From: Lachnospiraceae bacterium | Lineage (GTDB): Bacteria; Bacillota; Clostridia; Lachnospirales; Lachnospiraceae | Direction of reading: 5' to 3' | Length of the DNA: 64,000 bases | NCBI GenBank assembly: GCA_017441265.1 | Contig: JAFRYE010000037.1 | Coordinates: forward strand, 1-64,000 | Part shown: positions 45,712-53,929 of the stretch, one piece after another | How positions within the stretch are numbered: the stretch's first letter is position 1 | How the letters are laid out: every line of letters begins with the position of its first letter | Position numbers and translations under genes: made by a program | Notes under the pieces: generated by a model | What the model saw: only the letters and a program-made list of their open reading frames with translations | Databases searched by the model: none | Told to the model about the DNA's origin: nothing

Positions 45712-46392
45712 CTATTCAGTTTCACCTAAATGGTAAATATACTCCCATTCCCATTTTCCGTTAACCATGTGCGAATAGATGACTCCTGTCGCTCCGCACA
45801 CTTCTACATACTCGGTTCTCGCATCGTCGAACCAATACTCGACTCTCGAAAGGCCACTGCCACCATCAAAATCCGGAGCAAACGCAATTTCATTGAATCG
45901 CGCCTTAAATGCACTGCTGTCATCCGCATTCGTTATTTGTTCCGAATAACCATCTGCTACCATTTCCTGTATGATTCGTTTGGCGTCGGCGAGAGTAAGT
46001 CTCGCGACATTCTGCGGAAGTAATCCCATTATGCCAATAATTTCCCTGATGTATTCATCTCCCGCGCCGAAAGCCAGTCGTGCCCCCTCGACTTTCAGGT
46101 TTTCCAACTGCTGTCTCTGCGTTGTATCAGCAACAGCCAAGCATTTTTCGTACAGGGAATCCGGTGAAGCATTCAACAGTTCTTCTTTCATCTTCGCCGA
46201 CAATCCCGTTTTTTCCGAAGCGTCACCTACAGGTGTCAAACTCTCTCCTGGCGACAGCGAAATCGTTGAATTGTCTGATACCGTCCCCGATTTAGGAGAA
46301 TCCGTTTCCAACGCTTCGCTCTTTCGGTCTCCGCAAGCACACATCAGAATCACTATTCCCAATATTATACATACCAGTGCTTCTCTTTTCAT
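45712..46392 (-). CDS. Small lipoprotein, paralogue of the 44843 gene
   Basis: The protein has 226 residues. The lipobox is CACG-type (LMCAC), then GDRKSEA and a Ser/Thr linker. The domain has LYEKCLAVADTTQRQQ, DEYIREIIGIMGLLPQNVAR, ADGYSEQITN and GGSGLSRVEYWFDDARTEYV, matching the neighbour. It starts at 46392 with AGAGGAG 6 bases upstream. The frame remains open for 19 codons upstream and reads as plausible protein (DEIVELLKANGNEW), possibly a fragment of a lost gene. It has low GC and AT-rich codons, suggesting acquisition with its neighbour. Confidence 0.78.
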   Translation of the reverse strand: MKREALVCIILGIVILMCACGDRKSEALETDSPKSGTVSDNSTISLSPGESLTPVGDASEKTGLSAKMKEELLNASPDSLYEKCLAVADTTQRQQLENLKVEGARLAFGAGDEYIREIIGIMGLLPQNVARLTLADAKRIIQEMVADGYSEQITNADDSSAFKARFNEIAFAPDFDGGSGLSRVEYWFDDARTEYVEVCGATGVIYSHMVNGKWEWEYIYHLGETE

Positions 46393-46967
46393 GTGAAACT
46401 CCTCTCTTGTTAATTCCTTTTCTAACCATTCATTCCCATTCGCTTTCAATAGTTCGACGATTTCATCGATCTCACTCTACGAAAGCTTGCGATTCTACAC
46501 GAACCCGGAAATAAACAGTGGAAACAATCCACCATACAAAGCATCTTTGATCCGTCCGCTTTGATATGCGTTGAAACTCTCCTTAGAGATTACTTATGGA
46601 AACTATGCCATCCTCACTTCGCTGAAACACTCCCTTTCTCCGTCAAAAGGCGAATCGCCGTGTGAGTTGTCGTACGCGCCTACGAAATCAGTCCGCAGCG
46701 AATATCACCAATCACGAACCGGAACCGGTTCAACCTCCCAGAATCAAATCCGCAAATAGCCTTTCGAGTTCTGAGCACAATTTTGATCCATTCAAACCAC
46801 CTCCAAAACAAACGTTACTGCATCATGCATCTACGTTCTGTCACCTATAGACTACACCATGTGGGCGCTATTTGTCAAGAGGCACGCCAAAAAACCCCCC
46901 CGCACACAACATTACTGATCAATGCTGCATTCGGGAGGCTTGGATCATTCGAAAAAAGCCGTCTTGT
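46393..46967 (-). pseudogene. Intergenic region with protein-coding debris and a promoter
   Basis: No intact gene is visible in these 575 bases. On the minus strand two short frames look like remnants: 46603 to about 46681 reads VGAYDNSHGDSPFDG.. ending FSEVRMA, and 46495-46593 reads SFNAYQSGRIKDALYGG.. ending in FISGFV. Both end in stops and lack starts. I have the impression that these phrases recur in clostridial genomes, but I cannot name the parent gene. A promoter-like pair TTGACA/TAGTCT with 18-base spacing lies at 46849-46878, followed by GGAGGTGG and a 15-codon frame starting MDQNCAQN. All of this is weak evidence. Confidence 0.35.
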
Positions 46968-47717
46968 CTATCTCCTATCCATCTTCACCGCAACCGAGAG
47001 AGCCAGCCGCATCATCTCCGTAAACGATGTCTGGCGCGCTTCCGCCGGAAGGTTCTCGCCGGTGACGAGATGATCCGAAATCGTACAAATGGCAAGCGCA
47101 CGTTTTCCCGCGCGGGCCGCATTCATAAACAGGCCGGCCGCTTCCATCTCGACAGCCAACACGCCCATTTTGCCCCAGGCCGCAAGCGGCTGCTCCGCAT
47201 CCGTGAAACTCTCCGGGTCACCGTAGAAGCGATCGCTGGAAACAATGTTGCCGACGTGATAATTCAAATCCAGTTCTTTTGCGGATTCCACCGCAGTGGA
47301 AAGCAGCGTGTAATCGCTGATGGCCGAAAATGTTCCCGGCAGATTGTACTGCTTTACGAAATTGCTGTCGTAGCACGCTCCCTGCGCGATGACGATGTCG
47401 CGCACCTTCACTTTCGGGCTGTACGCCCCGGCGGAGCCGATGCGGATAATGTTCTCCACATCGAAGAAATTGTACAGCTCATGGCTGTAAATGCCGACGG
47501 ACGGAATGCCCATACCGCTCGCCATAACGCTCACTCTCACGCCTTCATACGTGCCGGTGTAGCCCTGAATCCCGCGAACGTTATTCACCAGCACGGCGTC
47601 CTTCAAAAACGTCTCGGCGATAAATTTCGCGCGAAGCGGATCGCCGGGCATAAGGACGGTCTTCGCAAAATCCTCCGGAGTGCATGCAATGTGCGGTGTC
47701 GGATAGTTCTTTCCCAT
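46968..47717 (-). CDS. deoD: Purine-nucleoside phosphorylase, hexameric type
   Basis: The protein has 249 residues, the trimeric-dimer/hexameric PNP of the DeoD family, with PTPHIACTPEDFAKTVLMPGDP split across the N terminus, GIPSVGIYSHELYNFF, IRIGSAGAY and the late EMEAAGLF and CTISDHLVTGE. It splits purine (deoxy)ribonucleosides with phosphate to base and sugar 1-phosphate in the cytoplasm. ATG 47717 has AAGGGG about 9 bases upstream. It is directly downstream of deoC, so the two form a deoxynucleoside salvage unit; no phosphopentomutase is present here. Confidence 0.95.
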   Translation of the reverse strand: MGKNYPTPHIACTPEDFAKTVLMPGDPLRAKFIAETFLKDAVLVNNVRGIQGYTGTYEGVRVSVMASGMGIPSVGIYSHELYNFFDVENIIRIGSAGAYSPKVKVRDIVIAQGACYDSNFVKQYNLPGTFSAISDYTLLSTAVESAKELDLNYHVGNIVSSDRFYGDPESFTDAEQPLAAWGKMGVLAVEMEAAGLFMNAARAGKRALAICTISDHLVTGENLPAEARQTSFTEMMRLALSVAVKMDRR

Positions 47718-47757
47718 AGTTGTAAACCCCTTTCCGTGACCTGACGTCACCCGTATT

Positions 47758-48444
47758 TTACGAAAAATAACTCAAATCCGTGTGGTTGCTCTCACTGAGC
47801 ATGGATTTCACTTCACTCACGATCTTGCTCGTTCCGAGCCGGCTCGCGCCGAGTTTGATAAACTCCTCCGCATCCTCGATGGAACGAATCCCGCCGGCAG
47901 CCTTGACCTTCTTGCCCTTGCAGTGGAGCGCCATCAGCTCAACGTCATGGAACGTAGCGCCGCCTCCGCCGAAGCCCGTAGATGTCTTGATGTAATCCGC
48001 ATCCGACCGGGATACGACGTCGCACAGGGCCAGTTTCTCCACCTCCGTGAGTTTGCAGGTCTCAATGATGACTTTGAGGAGGCGTCCCTCGCAGGACTTC
48101 TTTACGGCATTGATCTCCGCCAGAACGTCCTCGTAGCGACCTTCTTTGACCGTTCCTACGTTGATCACCATATCGATCTCCGCAGCGCCGTTGGCAACCG
48201 CATCCGAAGCCTCGGCACACTTGGCGGCAGTCGTCTGGTAACCGTTCGGGAATCCGATCACGGTACAGATCGGCACCTTTCCTCCCGCATACTCCGCCGC
48301 CCGCTTCACATAGCACGGCGGAATGCAGACGCTTGCGGTATGAAACCGCACTCCGTCATCCACAATTCCACGAATGTCCTCCCAGGTCGCCGTCACCGAC
48401 AGCAACGTGTGATCCACACAGTTCAACAGCTGTTGAATCTCCAT
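47758..48444 (-). CDS. deoC: Deoxyribose-phosphate aldolase
   Basis: The protein has 228 residues, a class I aldolase with the proton-relay Lys in IIETCKLT and the Schiff-base Lys in [10 protein letters not shown]. It converts deoxyribose 5-phosphate to glyceraldehyde 3-phosphate and acetaldehyde. It is 40 bases upstream of deoD in the same direction, and AGGAAGG precedes the ATG. Confidence 0.96.
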   Translation of the reverse strand: MEIQQLLNCVDHTLLSVTATWEDIRGIVDDGVRFHTASVCIPPCYVKRAAEYAGGKVPICTVIGFPNGYQTTAAKCAEASDAVANGAAEIDMVINVGTVKEGRYEDVLAEINAVKKSCEGRLLKVIIETCKLTEVEKLALCDVVSRSDADYIKTSTGFGGGGATFHDVELMALHCKGKKVKAAGGIRSIEDAEEFIKLGASRLGTSKIVSEVKSMLSESNHTDLSYFS

Positions 48445-48479
48445 TTTCCGTTTCCTTCCTTTCCGCTCTTTTTTTTATC

Positions 48480-49535
48480 TCAATTCCATCCCGGCATCCC
48501 GGTGATCTTTTCCGCTAACACTCTCGCGTCCCGCTCGTGCGTTTTCGCGCTCGGATGCCAGTCCACGGCAAGCCCGTCTCGCGCCTCATCCTGCGGTTCG
48601 AAGAACATCGTATCGATCGTTGTTCCTGCGTGCGTCTCGCGAAACAGCGTCACGGCCTTCCTTACGCTCTCACACAGCCGCCCGTCCATCGTCCCGAGGA
48701 CGCACAGGATCGACGCTCCCGGGTTGCACGCGGCGATCGTACCGAGGAACTCCGCATACGCATTTGCGAAAACCGCCCTGCGATCGGCGTCGTCCCCGCA
48801 GTAACTGGCGTCATTGGTGCCGAGGTTGACCACGACGAGATCCGGCCGAAACTTCGTAAAATCCCACGCGATATCGACCGGCTTGGCCTGCCCCGCGAAG
48901 GCTCCGTAGGAATCTCCCATGGTCCCGTAGATTGGCGGGACGGTGCACTCCGACCGTATGGTTCCGGTCTCCGTGTAGCCCGAGATGATCCCGTATCCGC
49001 TGAACGAAACCAGGCTGTAATCGGCCCTCAGGAGTTTCGCCGTGCGGTAGGCGTACGCCTTTGTGGCATCCTCGTTGGCTGTCTTATACAATTCTCCGAG
49101 CCTTCCGTCCACCCCGTATCCGCAGGTGATGGAGTCCCCGACAAATTCGATCCGGTGCTTTCCCTCCGGCGTCGGACGCAGCTCTCCGTCCGCGTCCACC
49201 GCGGAAATCCCGAGGGTCGAGTCCGCGCTCTCCGACAGTTTCACCACGCGCACCACATGCGTGCGCACATCCGGAGTGTGAACTACGTTATGGCTCGCGC
49301 GCCCCGTCTCGTCCGGCGTCGCATCCACGACGCGCACGTCATCCACCTCGATCGCGTACCGCGGGCTGTGAACCATATCCCCGCTCAGGGCGTCCCCCGT
49401 CAGTTTCACCGTGCATGTTGTTCCGGTGAAGGTCATCTCCGCTCCGGAGGCGGAATAACTCATCCAAAGGGTTCCGTCCGATTCCCACGTCCGGCCCAGC
49501 AGTTTTGCGCAGGCCGCCGTTATTGTCTGTTCCAT
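48480..49535 (-). CDS. CE2-type acetyl esterase (SGNH, N-terminal jelly roll)
   Basis: The protein has 351 residues and no signal peptide. An N-terminal beta-sandwich (about 1-125; TLWMSYSASGAEMTFTG) is joined to an SGNH domain with Ser in FVGDSITCGYGVDG, VVNLGTND and the late VDWHPSAKTH, the layout of carbohydrate esterase family 2. It should deacetylate xylo- or manno-oligosaccharides inside the cell. It overlaps the preceding decarboxylase-family gene by 16 bases, an unexpected functional pairing. It starts at MEQTITAA (49535), with CAGGAGAG 6 bases upstream. Confidence 0.9.
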   Translation of the reverse strand: MEQTITAACAKLLGRTWESDGTLWMSYSASGAEMTFTGTTCTVKLTGDALSGDMVHSPRYAIEVDDVRVVDATPDETGRASHNVVHTPDVRTHVVRVVKLSESADSTLGISAVDADGELRPTPEGKHRIEFVGDSITCGYGVDGRLGELYKTANEDATKAYAYRTAKLLRADYSLVSFSGYGIISGYTETGTIRSECTVPPIYGTMGDSYGAFAGQAKPVDIAWDFTKFRPDLVVVNLGTNDASYCGDDADRRAVFANAYAEFLGTIAACNPGASILCVLGTMDGRLCESVRKAVTLFRETHAGTTIDTMFFEPQDEARDGLAVDWHPSAKTHERDARVLAEKITGMPGWN

Positions 49536-50935
49536 ATCGCGCTCTCCTGTGATTTCCAAACCGGTTCCTTCGCCACACGGACACGACCTCGCACGTACTG
49601 CGGAGCATCCGCGCCCAGCACTTCACCGCTCATATAGACCGGCACGCAGGGCGGCATGCTGACCGCCGGCTCCGTCAACACTCTGCCGGCGCAATGCGCG
49701 GCATCGACATATTCGCTCTCCGCAAGAACGGCTTCGGCGGGGCTTAAGACCCGAACCGGCGCCGGAATACGCCCGCTGCGGGGCTCCGCTTCACTCTTCA
49801 CTCCGGTCTCCGTCTTCGGTAAGGGCTTTGCCTCTGCGGCGATTGCCAGCAGCGCCTTTCCCACCGCCTGCAGATCACTCTGCGGCGCCGTCACGCCGAA
49901 CATCAGCACGACGAAATCCCGGTCGCAGTACTCCGCCTCGATCCCGCGTTCCCGAAGGGCTTCTCCGAGCGCCAATCCGTCGGAAAATACCGTTCCTGCC
50001 GCGAGGGTAATCTTCAGCCGTTCGTCGCCGTACAGCACATATCCCGCAGTTTGCAGGCTGCTTTTCAGAGCGTCCACGGCTCGCGCCGCCCGCTCGACGG
50101 CATTGCCGTTGTCCGCCAGATACGCATTGCACAGATCCAGTGACTGCAGGATCAGATAGGACGGGCTTGTGGTGGCAAAGATCGACAGCGCTGCACGGGC
50201 ATTTTCCGCCAGAAAATGATCGGTGAGCGCGGAAACCTGCAAATACGCTCCTCCCGTCAGAACCGGCAGGGTTTTGTGCGCGGAATCGCAGCAGATGTCC
50301 GCTCCGAGATCCATCGGATGCGCGCTCTGCGCAAGAAATTTCAGATAGGCGCCGTGAGCGTTGTCCACGGCAAGAAGACATCCCGGGGTGTGGCAGACTT
50401 CCGCCAGCCCCGCGATATCGGCTGTCTTTCCTAGATAATCCGGACTTGTGACGTACACCGCCGTCGGCATCTCTCCTCTCGCCCGGCAGTCGTCCATCCG
50501 CTCCGCCAGCTCCTCCGGCGTGACGGTGCAGCTCACGAACGATTCCGTAACATGCGGCATGATCCACTCGACGTCAACGCCAGTGAGGGAGACGGCGTCC
50601 AGAAAGGACCGGTGCACATTGCGCGCCGCCAGGATCCTCGGCTTTCTGCCCAGATGCAGCGCGAACTTCTTCAACAAAAACACCATGGCGCGCACGCACA
50701 GTGAGGAGCCCTCCGTCGAGTAAAATGTCCGGCATCCGAACAAAACTCCGGCGTTGGCCTCGCTCTCCGCGATGATGCCGCAGGGCTGCGAGAGCACGTC
50801 GGCTCCGGCAATCTCCGTGATATCCGAGAGTTCCGCTCCGAGCGGCCCGGGAACACCTTTGTGTCCGGGCATATGCATGCGGACGGTTCCGCTTTCGCGG
50901 TATTCCTGTACAAAATCAAAGATCGGTGTGTTCAT
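49520..50935 (-). CDS. Orn/Lys/Arg decarboxylase family PLP enzyme
   Basis: The protein has 471 residues. It is a fold-type I PLP enzyme with MHMPGHKG, STEGSSLCVRAMV and the PLP lysine in CCDSAHKTLPVLTGGAYL. The family includes arginine and lysine decarboxylases; the short C-terminal domain suits the Bacillus SpeA/YaaO branch. The substrate is unassigned. I give the ATG at 50935 (MNTPIFDF), although its AAGAGG site is very close; an ATG at 50974 behind AGGAGGAG is an alternative. It follows the SCIFF maturase gene by 54 bases. Confidence 0.88.
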   Translation of the reverse strand: MNTPIFDFVQEYRESGTVRMHMPGHKGVPGPLGAELSDITEIAGADVLSQPCGIIAESEANAGVLFGCRTFYSTEGSSLCVRAMVFLLKKFALHLGRKPRILAARNVHRSFLDAVSLTGVDVEWIMPHVTESFVSCTVTPEELAERMDDCRARGEMPTAVYVTSPDYLGKTADIAGLAEVCHTPGCLLAVDNAHGAYLKFLAQSAHPMDLGADICCDSAHKTLPVLTGGAYLQVSALTDHFLAENARAALSIFATTSPSYLILQSLDLCNAYLADNGNAVERAARAVDALKSSLQTAGYVLYGDERLKITLAAGTVFSDGLALGEALRERGIEAEYCDRDFVVLMFGVTAPQSDLQAVGKALLAIAAEAKPLPKTETGVKSEAEPRSGRIPAPVRVLSPAEAVLAESEYVDAAHCAGRVLTEPAVSMPPCVPVYMSGEVLGADAPQYVRGRVRVAKEPVWKSQESAIWNRQ

Positions 50936-50989
50936 TTTCCTCTTTGTCCCCGGCGACATGGTTGTCGCCGTCATTCTCCTCCTGACGGT

Positions 50990-52375
50990 TCACTGCTCCC
51001 CGTCATCCTCCTCCGACCGTTCCGCCACCTTGAGAGCGATCGCGCACTCCAGTCTCTTGCGGAACAGATCGCAGCCGTACGCGTACACGCCGCGCACCGA
51101 ACCGGTCGCATGGTAGGCGTTGGCCGCACATCCGCCGGCGCAGTACAACCTCGCCCAGCAATCGCGGCACTCCTCGCGGGCATAGACATTGCAGCTCGCG
51201 AAATCCTCCTGCACCGAAATGTTGGAAACTCCGTTCCAAATGTCGCCGAGTTTAAACGGTTCCTCACCGACAAACTGGTGGCAGGGATACAGATCGCCCC
51301 ACGGCGTCACCGCCATGTACTCCGTGCCCGATCCGCAGCCGCTGATCCGCTTGTAAATGCAGGGACCGTCCTCGAGATCGATCATGTAGTGATAGAACGT
51401 AAAAGGCCGTCCTTTCTTTCTCCTCTGTTCCATCAACTCCGCGAGTTTCTCGTACTGCTCGCAGACGATCGCCTTATCCTCCTCCGTGAGCGCCATCGGA
51501 TCACCGGGTGCGCACACCACAGGCTCCATGCTCAGCTCCGTGAAACCGAGATCGAGCATCACTTTGATGTCCTCGAGGAAGTCCGGGTTGGCATGGGTAA
51601 ATGTCCCGCGAATGTAGTAATTCTTACCGCCTCTCGCCTCGACAAAGCGCTGAAATTTCGGGACGATCACATCCCAGCTGCCTCGCCCCGCATAATCCTT
51701 GCGGAACCGGTCATGCACCTCCTTGCGCCCGTCCAGACTCAGCACGACATTGTGCATCTCCCGGTTGGCGTACTCGATCACCTCATCGTCCACAAGCATT
51801 CCGTTTGTGGTGAGTGTGAAACGGAAATTCTTGCCGTGCTCCTGCTCGATGCTTCTCGCGTACTCGACGATCTCTTTCACCACACCCCAGTTCATGAGCG
51901 GCTCTCCGCCGAAGAAGTCGACCTCGAGATTGTGCCGTTTTCCGGAGTTTTCGATCAGGAAATCGATCGCCCGTTTTCCGGTCTCCGCGCTCATCAGCGC
52001 CCGCTCACCGTGAAACCGTCCCTGGCTCGCGAAGCAGTAGGAACAGTTCAGGTTGCAGGTGTGCGCCACATGAAGGCACAACGCCTTCACGACGCCGCTT
52101 GTCCGGGCCTTCAGCTCGCCGGCCATCGGCGCGAACGTGTCCTTCGCAAACAGCTGCCCGCCTGCGGCAAGTTCCGCGATCTCGTCGTAGATCTCCGCAA
52201 GTTCCGCGTCGTCCACATCGTCATACCGGCCGTGCAGGGCTGCGATCGCCCCGTCCCGGTCAACGGACTCAAAGAGGCCGATCATATCGTAGGTCGCGTC
52301 GTCCACCTCGTGGATCGAGCCCGATGCGATATCCATGACGATGTTGCGGCCGCCCAGTTTATATTGATGTATCAC
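50990..52375 (-). CDS. SCIFF ranthipeptide radical-SAM maturase
   Basis: The protein has 461 residues. An N-terminal peptide-recognition region (about 1-90) precedes the radical-SAM core with CxxxCxxC as TCNLNCSYC, then ELMEQRRKKG and a C-terminal SPASM-type Cys-rich part (CSGTEY-type CGSGTEYMAV, CHQF, CNVYAREECRDCWAR, CAGGCAANAY). This class installs Cys thioether cross-links in the small SCIFF peptide. It lies directly behind the precursor gene. It starts at a GTG (52373-52375) with TAGGAGG 6 bases upstream. A hairpin with a T-tract sits between precursor and maturase genes. Confidence 0.95.
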   Translation of the reverse strand: MIHQYKLGGRNIVMDIASGSIHEVDDATYDMIGLFESVDRDGAIAALHGRYDDVDDAELAEIYDEIAELAAGGQLFAKDTFAPMAGELKARTSGVVKALCLHVAHTCNLNCSYCFASQGRFHGERALMSAETGKRAIDFLIENSGKRHNLEVDFFGGEPLMNWGVVKEIVEYARSIEQEHGKNFRFTLTTNGMLVDDEVIEYANREMHNVVLSLDGRKEVHDRFRKDYAGRGSWDVIVPKFQRFVEARGGKNYYIRGTFTHANPDFLEDIKVMLDLGFTELSMEPVVCAPGDPMALTEEDKAIVCEQYEKLAELMEQRRKKGRPFTFYHYMIDLEDGPCIYKRISGCGSGTEYMAVTPWGDLYPCHQFVGEEPFKLGDIWNGVSNISVQEDFASCNVYAREECRDCWARLYCAGGCAANAYHATGSVRGVYAYGCDLFRKRLECAIALKVAERSEEDDGEQ

Positions 52376-52387
52376 CGTAATCCTCCT

Positions 52388-52412
52388 AAAAAAATATCGC
52401 CCGTCAGGGCGA
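52388..52412 (-). terminator. Attenuator-like hairpin between SCIFF precursor and maturase
   Basis: On the minus strand TCGCCC-(4 nt)-GGGCGA is followed by TA and seven T, a short intrinsic terminator. The maturase ribosome site starts right after the T-tract. It would let the precursor be made in excess over the enzyme. Confidence 0.75.
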
Positions 52413-52428
52413 CATTTTTATTCTTCAA

Positions 52429-52584
52429 TTACTTGCTGCTCTTCTCGCATTTCTGATTTGCGATTCCGCAGCTCGTCTTGCATGCCGACTGGCAGGATGT
52501 CTGGCACTCGCCGCAGCCGCCCTTCTTTGCGCTCTCGCAGAGATTGCGAGTCGGCATCGTATTGATGTGCTTCTTTGCTTTCAT
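52429..52584 (-). CDS. SCIFF (six cysteines in forty-five) precursor peptide
   Basis: The protein has 51 residues. The leader MKAKKHINTMPTRNL is followed by the Cys-rich core with CGECQTSCQSACKTSCG and a last CEKSSK, the hallmark SCIFF spacing. It is made in the cytoplasm, cross-linked by the neighbouring radical-SAM enzyme and thought to be cleaved; the biological role of SCIFF products in Clostridia is still debated, with quorum-type roles proposed. The N terminus is a few residues longer than I recall for most SCIFF peptides. AGGAGG lies 5 bases upstream of the ATG. Confidence 0.95.
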   Translation of the reverse strand: MKAKKHINTMPTRNLCESAKKGGCGECQTSCQSACKTSCGIANQKCEKSSK

Positions 52585-52665
52585 AAAAACCTCCTGTAGC
52601 GCTTGTTGCGCTGTTCGAACATCTGCGTTCAGTTTAACGGATTCCGCGCAAAATGTCAATAGCGA

Positions 52666-52920
52666 TCATTCGCCGCGCAGATATGCCTCGATATCCTTCA
52701 TCGCAGCTTCCTCATCCGCGCCGTTCACCGTCACCGTCACATTGGATCCGGTCGGCAGCGCGAGGCTCATCATACCCATGATGCTCTTCGCATTGACTTT
52801 CTTGTTCTCACACTGTACGTAGACACTGCTGTCGTACCTGCTTGCCACCTGTACCAACAGGGCTATCGGTCTTCCGCCGAGACCGTTTGGAATGTTTACC
52901 GTCATTTCCTTAGAAATCAT
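52666..52920 (-). CDS. HPr-like protein lacking the catalytic His15 (Crh-type)
   Basis: The protein has 84 residues in the HPr fold. Aligning PNGLGGRPIALL to the HPr active loop puts Gly at position 15 in place of the PEP-phosphorylated His, and Gly at 16, while Arg17 and Pro18 stay. Ser46 is kept in AKSIMGMM. It therefore cannot relay sugar-import phosphate but can be phosphorylated by HprK (55865-56818), like B. subtilis Crh. It lies 4 bases after whiA, the same neighbourhood that Crh has in Bacillus. Its likely role is catabolite regulation; the DNA-binding partner is not in the window. Confidence 0.9.
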   Translation of the reverse strand: MISKEMTVNIPNGLGGRPIALLVQVASRYDSSVYVQCENKKVNAKSIMGMMSLALPTGSNVTVTVNGADEEAAMKDIEAYLRGE

Positions 52921-52924
52921 TGAC

Positions 52925-53887
52925 TCAACCTCCTTCTTTCAACCGTAACCCCTCAGCTATCTCACATAGTTTCTGCAGCCGGTGATTGACCCCTGACCTT
53001 CCCAGAGGCGGCACCGTATACTTCCCCAGTTCCGTAAGCGACGCTTCCGGATACCGAATCCGAAGCTCCGCCATCTCCCGAAGCTCCTCGGGCAATCCCT
53101 GCAGACCGGTTGTCTGCGAGATCCGCTCGATCGCTTCTATCTGTCGATTGGCAGCGCGCATCGTCTTGCCGATGTTGAACACTTCACAGTTCACTTTTCG
53201 CTGAACTTCCGCACGCTTACTCCGCACCACACGAATATCCTCGAACCGGACTCTCGCCGCCGTTGAATCGATGATCGTCAGCGCGTCGGCCACCTGATCC
53301 GCGTCCTTCAGATATACCGCGTATGACCCTCGCCGCTCCCATAACTTCGGCTCGCAGCCAAACCGCTCGAACACCCCGATAAGAATCTCTCCGAAGGATG
53401 CCGTCGGTGCGGAAATCTCAAAATGATACGATTTTTCGGGATTGTTGATCGCTCCTCCCATCAAAAAGCAGCCCCGCGCAAAACTCCGTGCACAGCAATC
53501 CGCTTTCGGCTGGTGAAACGGCCAATCCGCCAAGGGTTCCGCCGTCCCGAGCGCTGTCCGCGCAGGAACCTCAAACCCCATCTCCTCTATGCAGTTTCGC
53601 ACCTCGCGACCGCCCTCCGCACGCACGTAAAATGCCGTACCTGCGCGGTTTGCAGACGGTGTTACCCCTGCAACAATGTTCATATTATAGGACTTTCTGA
53701 GAAAAGTAAAGCACTTTTTCGCAATATTTTCTTTTTCTGTAGAAAAAATGAGGATGCACGATCCGTCGTCCCGGAGTTCCGCCGTCCCGCCGTAATACAT
53801 GAACGCGGAGAGCTCCGCGATGCAGCAATGCCGCTTCGCCGGAATCTTTCCGGCCAGTTCCTCTTTCAGGTCTGTGGAAAATGACAT
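52925..53887 (-). CDS. whiA: Sporulation/division regulator WhiA
   Basis: The protein has 320 residues. An N-terminal homing-endonuclease-like domain (ELSAFMYYGGTAEL, SFARGCFLMGGAINNPEKSYH) is followed by a C-terminal helix-turn-helix (about 225-315; YPEASLTELGKYTVPPLGRS). WhiA is a conserved Gram-positive DNA-binding protein linked to cell division and chromosome organisation. It starts at 53887 with GGGGAGGAC upstream; the first codons contain a GGAAAATG copy. It is followed almost directly by the HPr-like gene. Confidence 0.96.
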   Translation of the reverse strand: MSFSTDLKEELAGKIPAKRHCCIAELSAFMYYGGTAELRDDGSCILIFSTEKENIAKKCFTFLRKSYNMNIVAGVTPSANRAGTAFYVRAEGGREVRNCIEEMGFEVPARTALGTAEPLADWPFHQPKADCCARSFARGCFLMGGAINNPEKSYHFEISAPTASFGEILIGVFERFGCEPKLWERRGSYAVYLKDADQVADALTIIDSTAARVRFEDIRVVRSKRAEVQRKVNCEVFNIGKTMRAANRQIEAIERISQTTGLQGLPEELREMAELRIRYPEASLTELGKYTVPPLGRSGVNHRLQKLCEIAEGLRLKEGG

Positions 53888-53929
53888 GCGTCCTCCCCTC
53901 TGCCCGCGAACCCGTCGCGAACGTTTTCC

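Noticed and set aside
46571-46850. Plus-strand small frames in the AT-rich gap
   Set aside because: No ribosome sites; they are opposite the minus-strand remnants and are better explained as their shadows.
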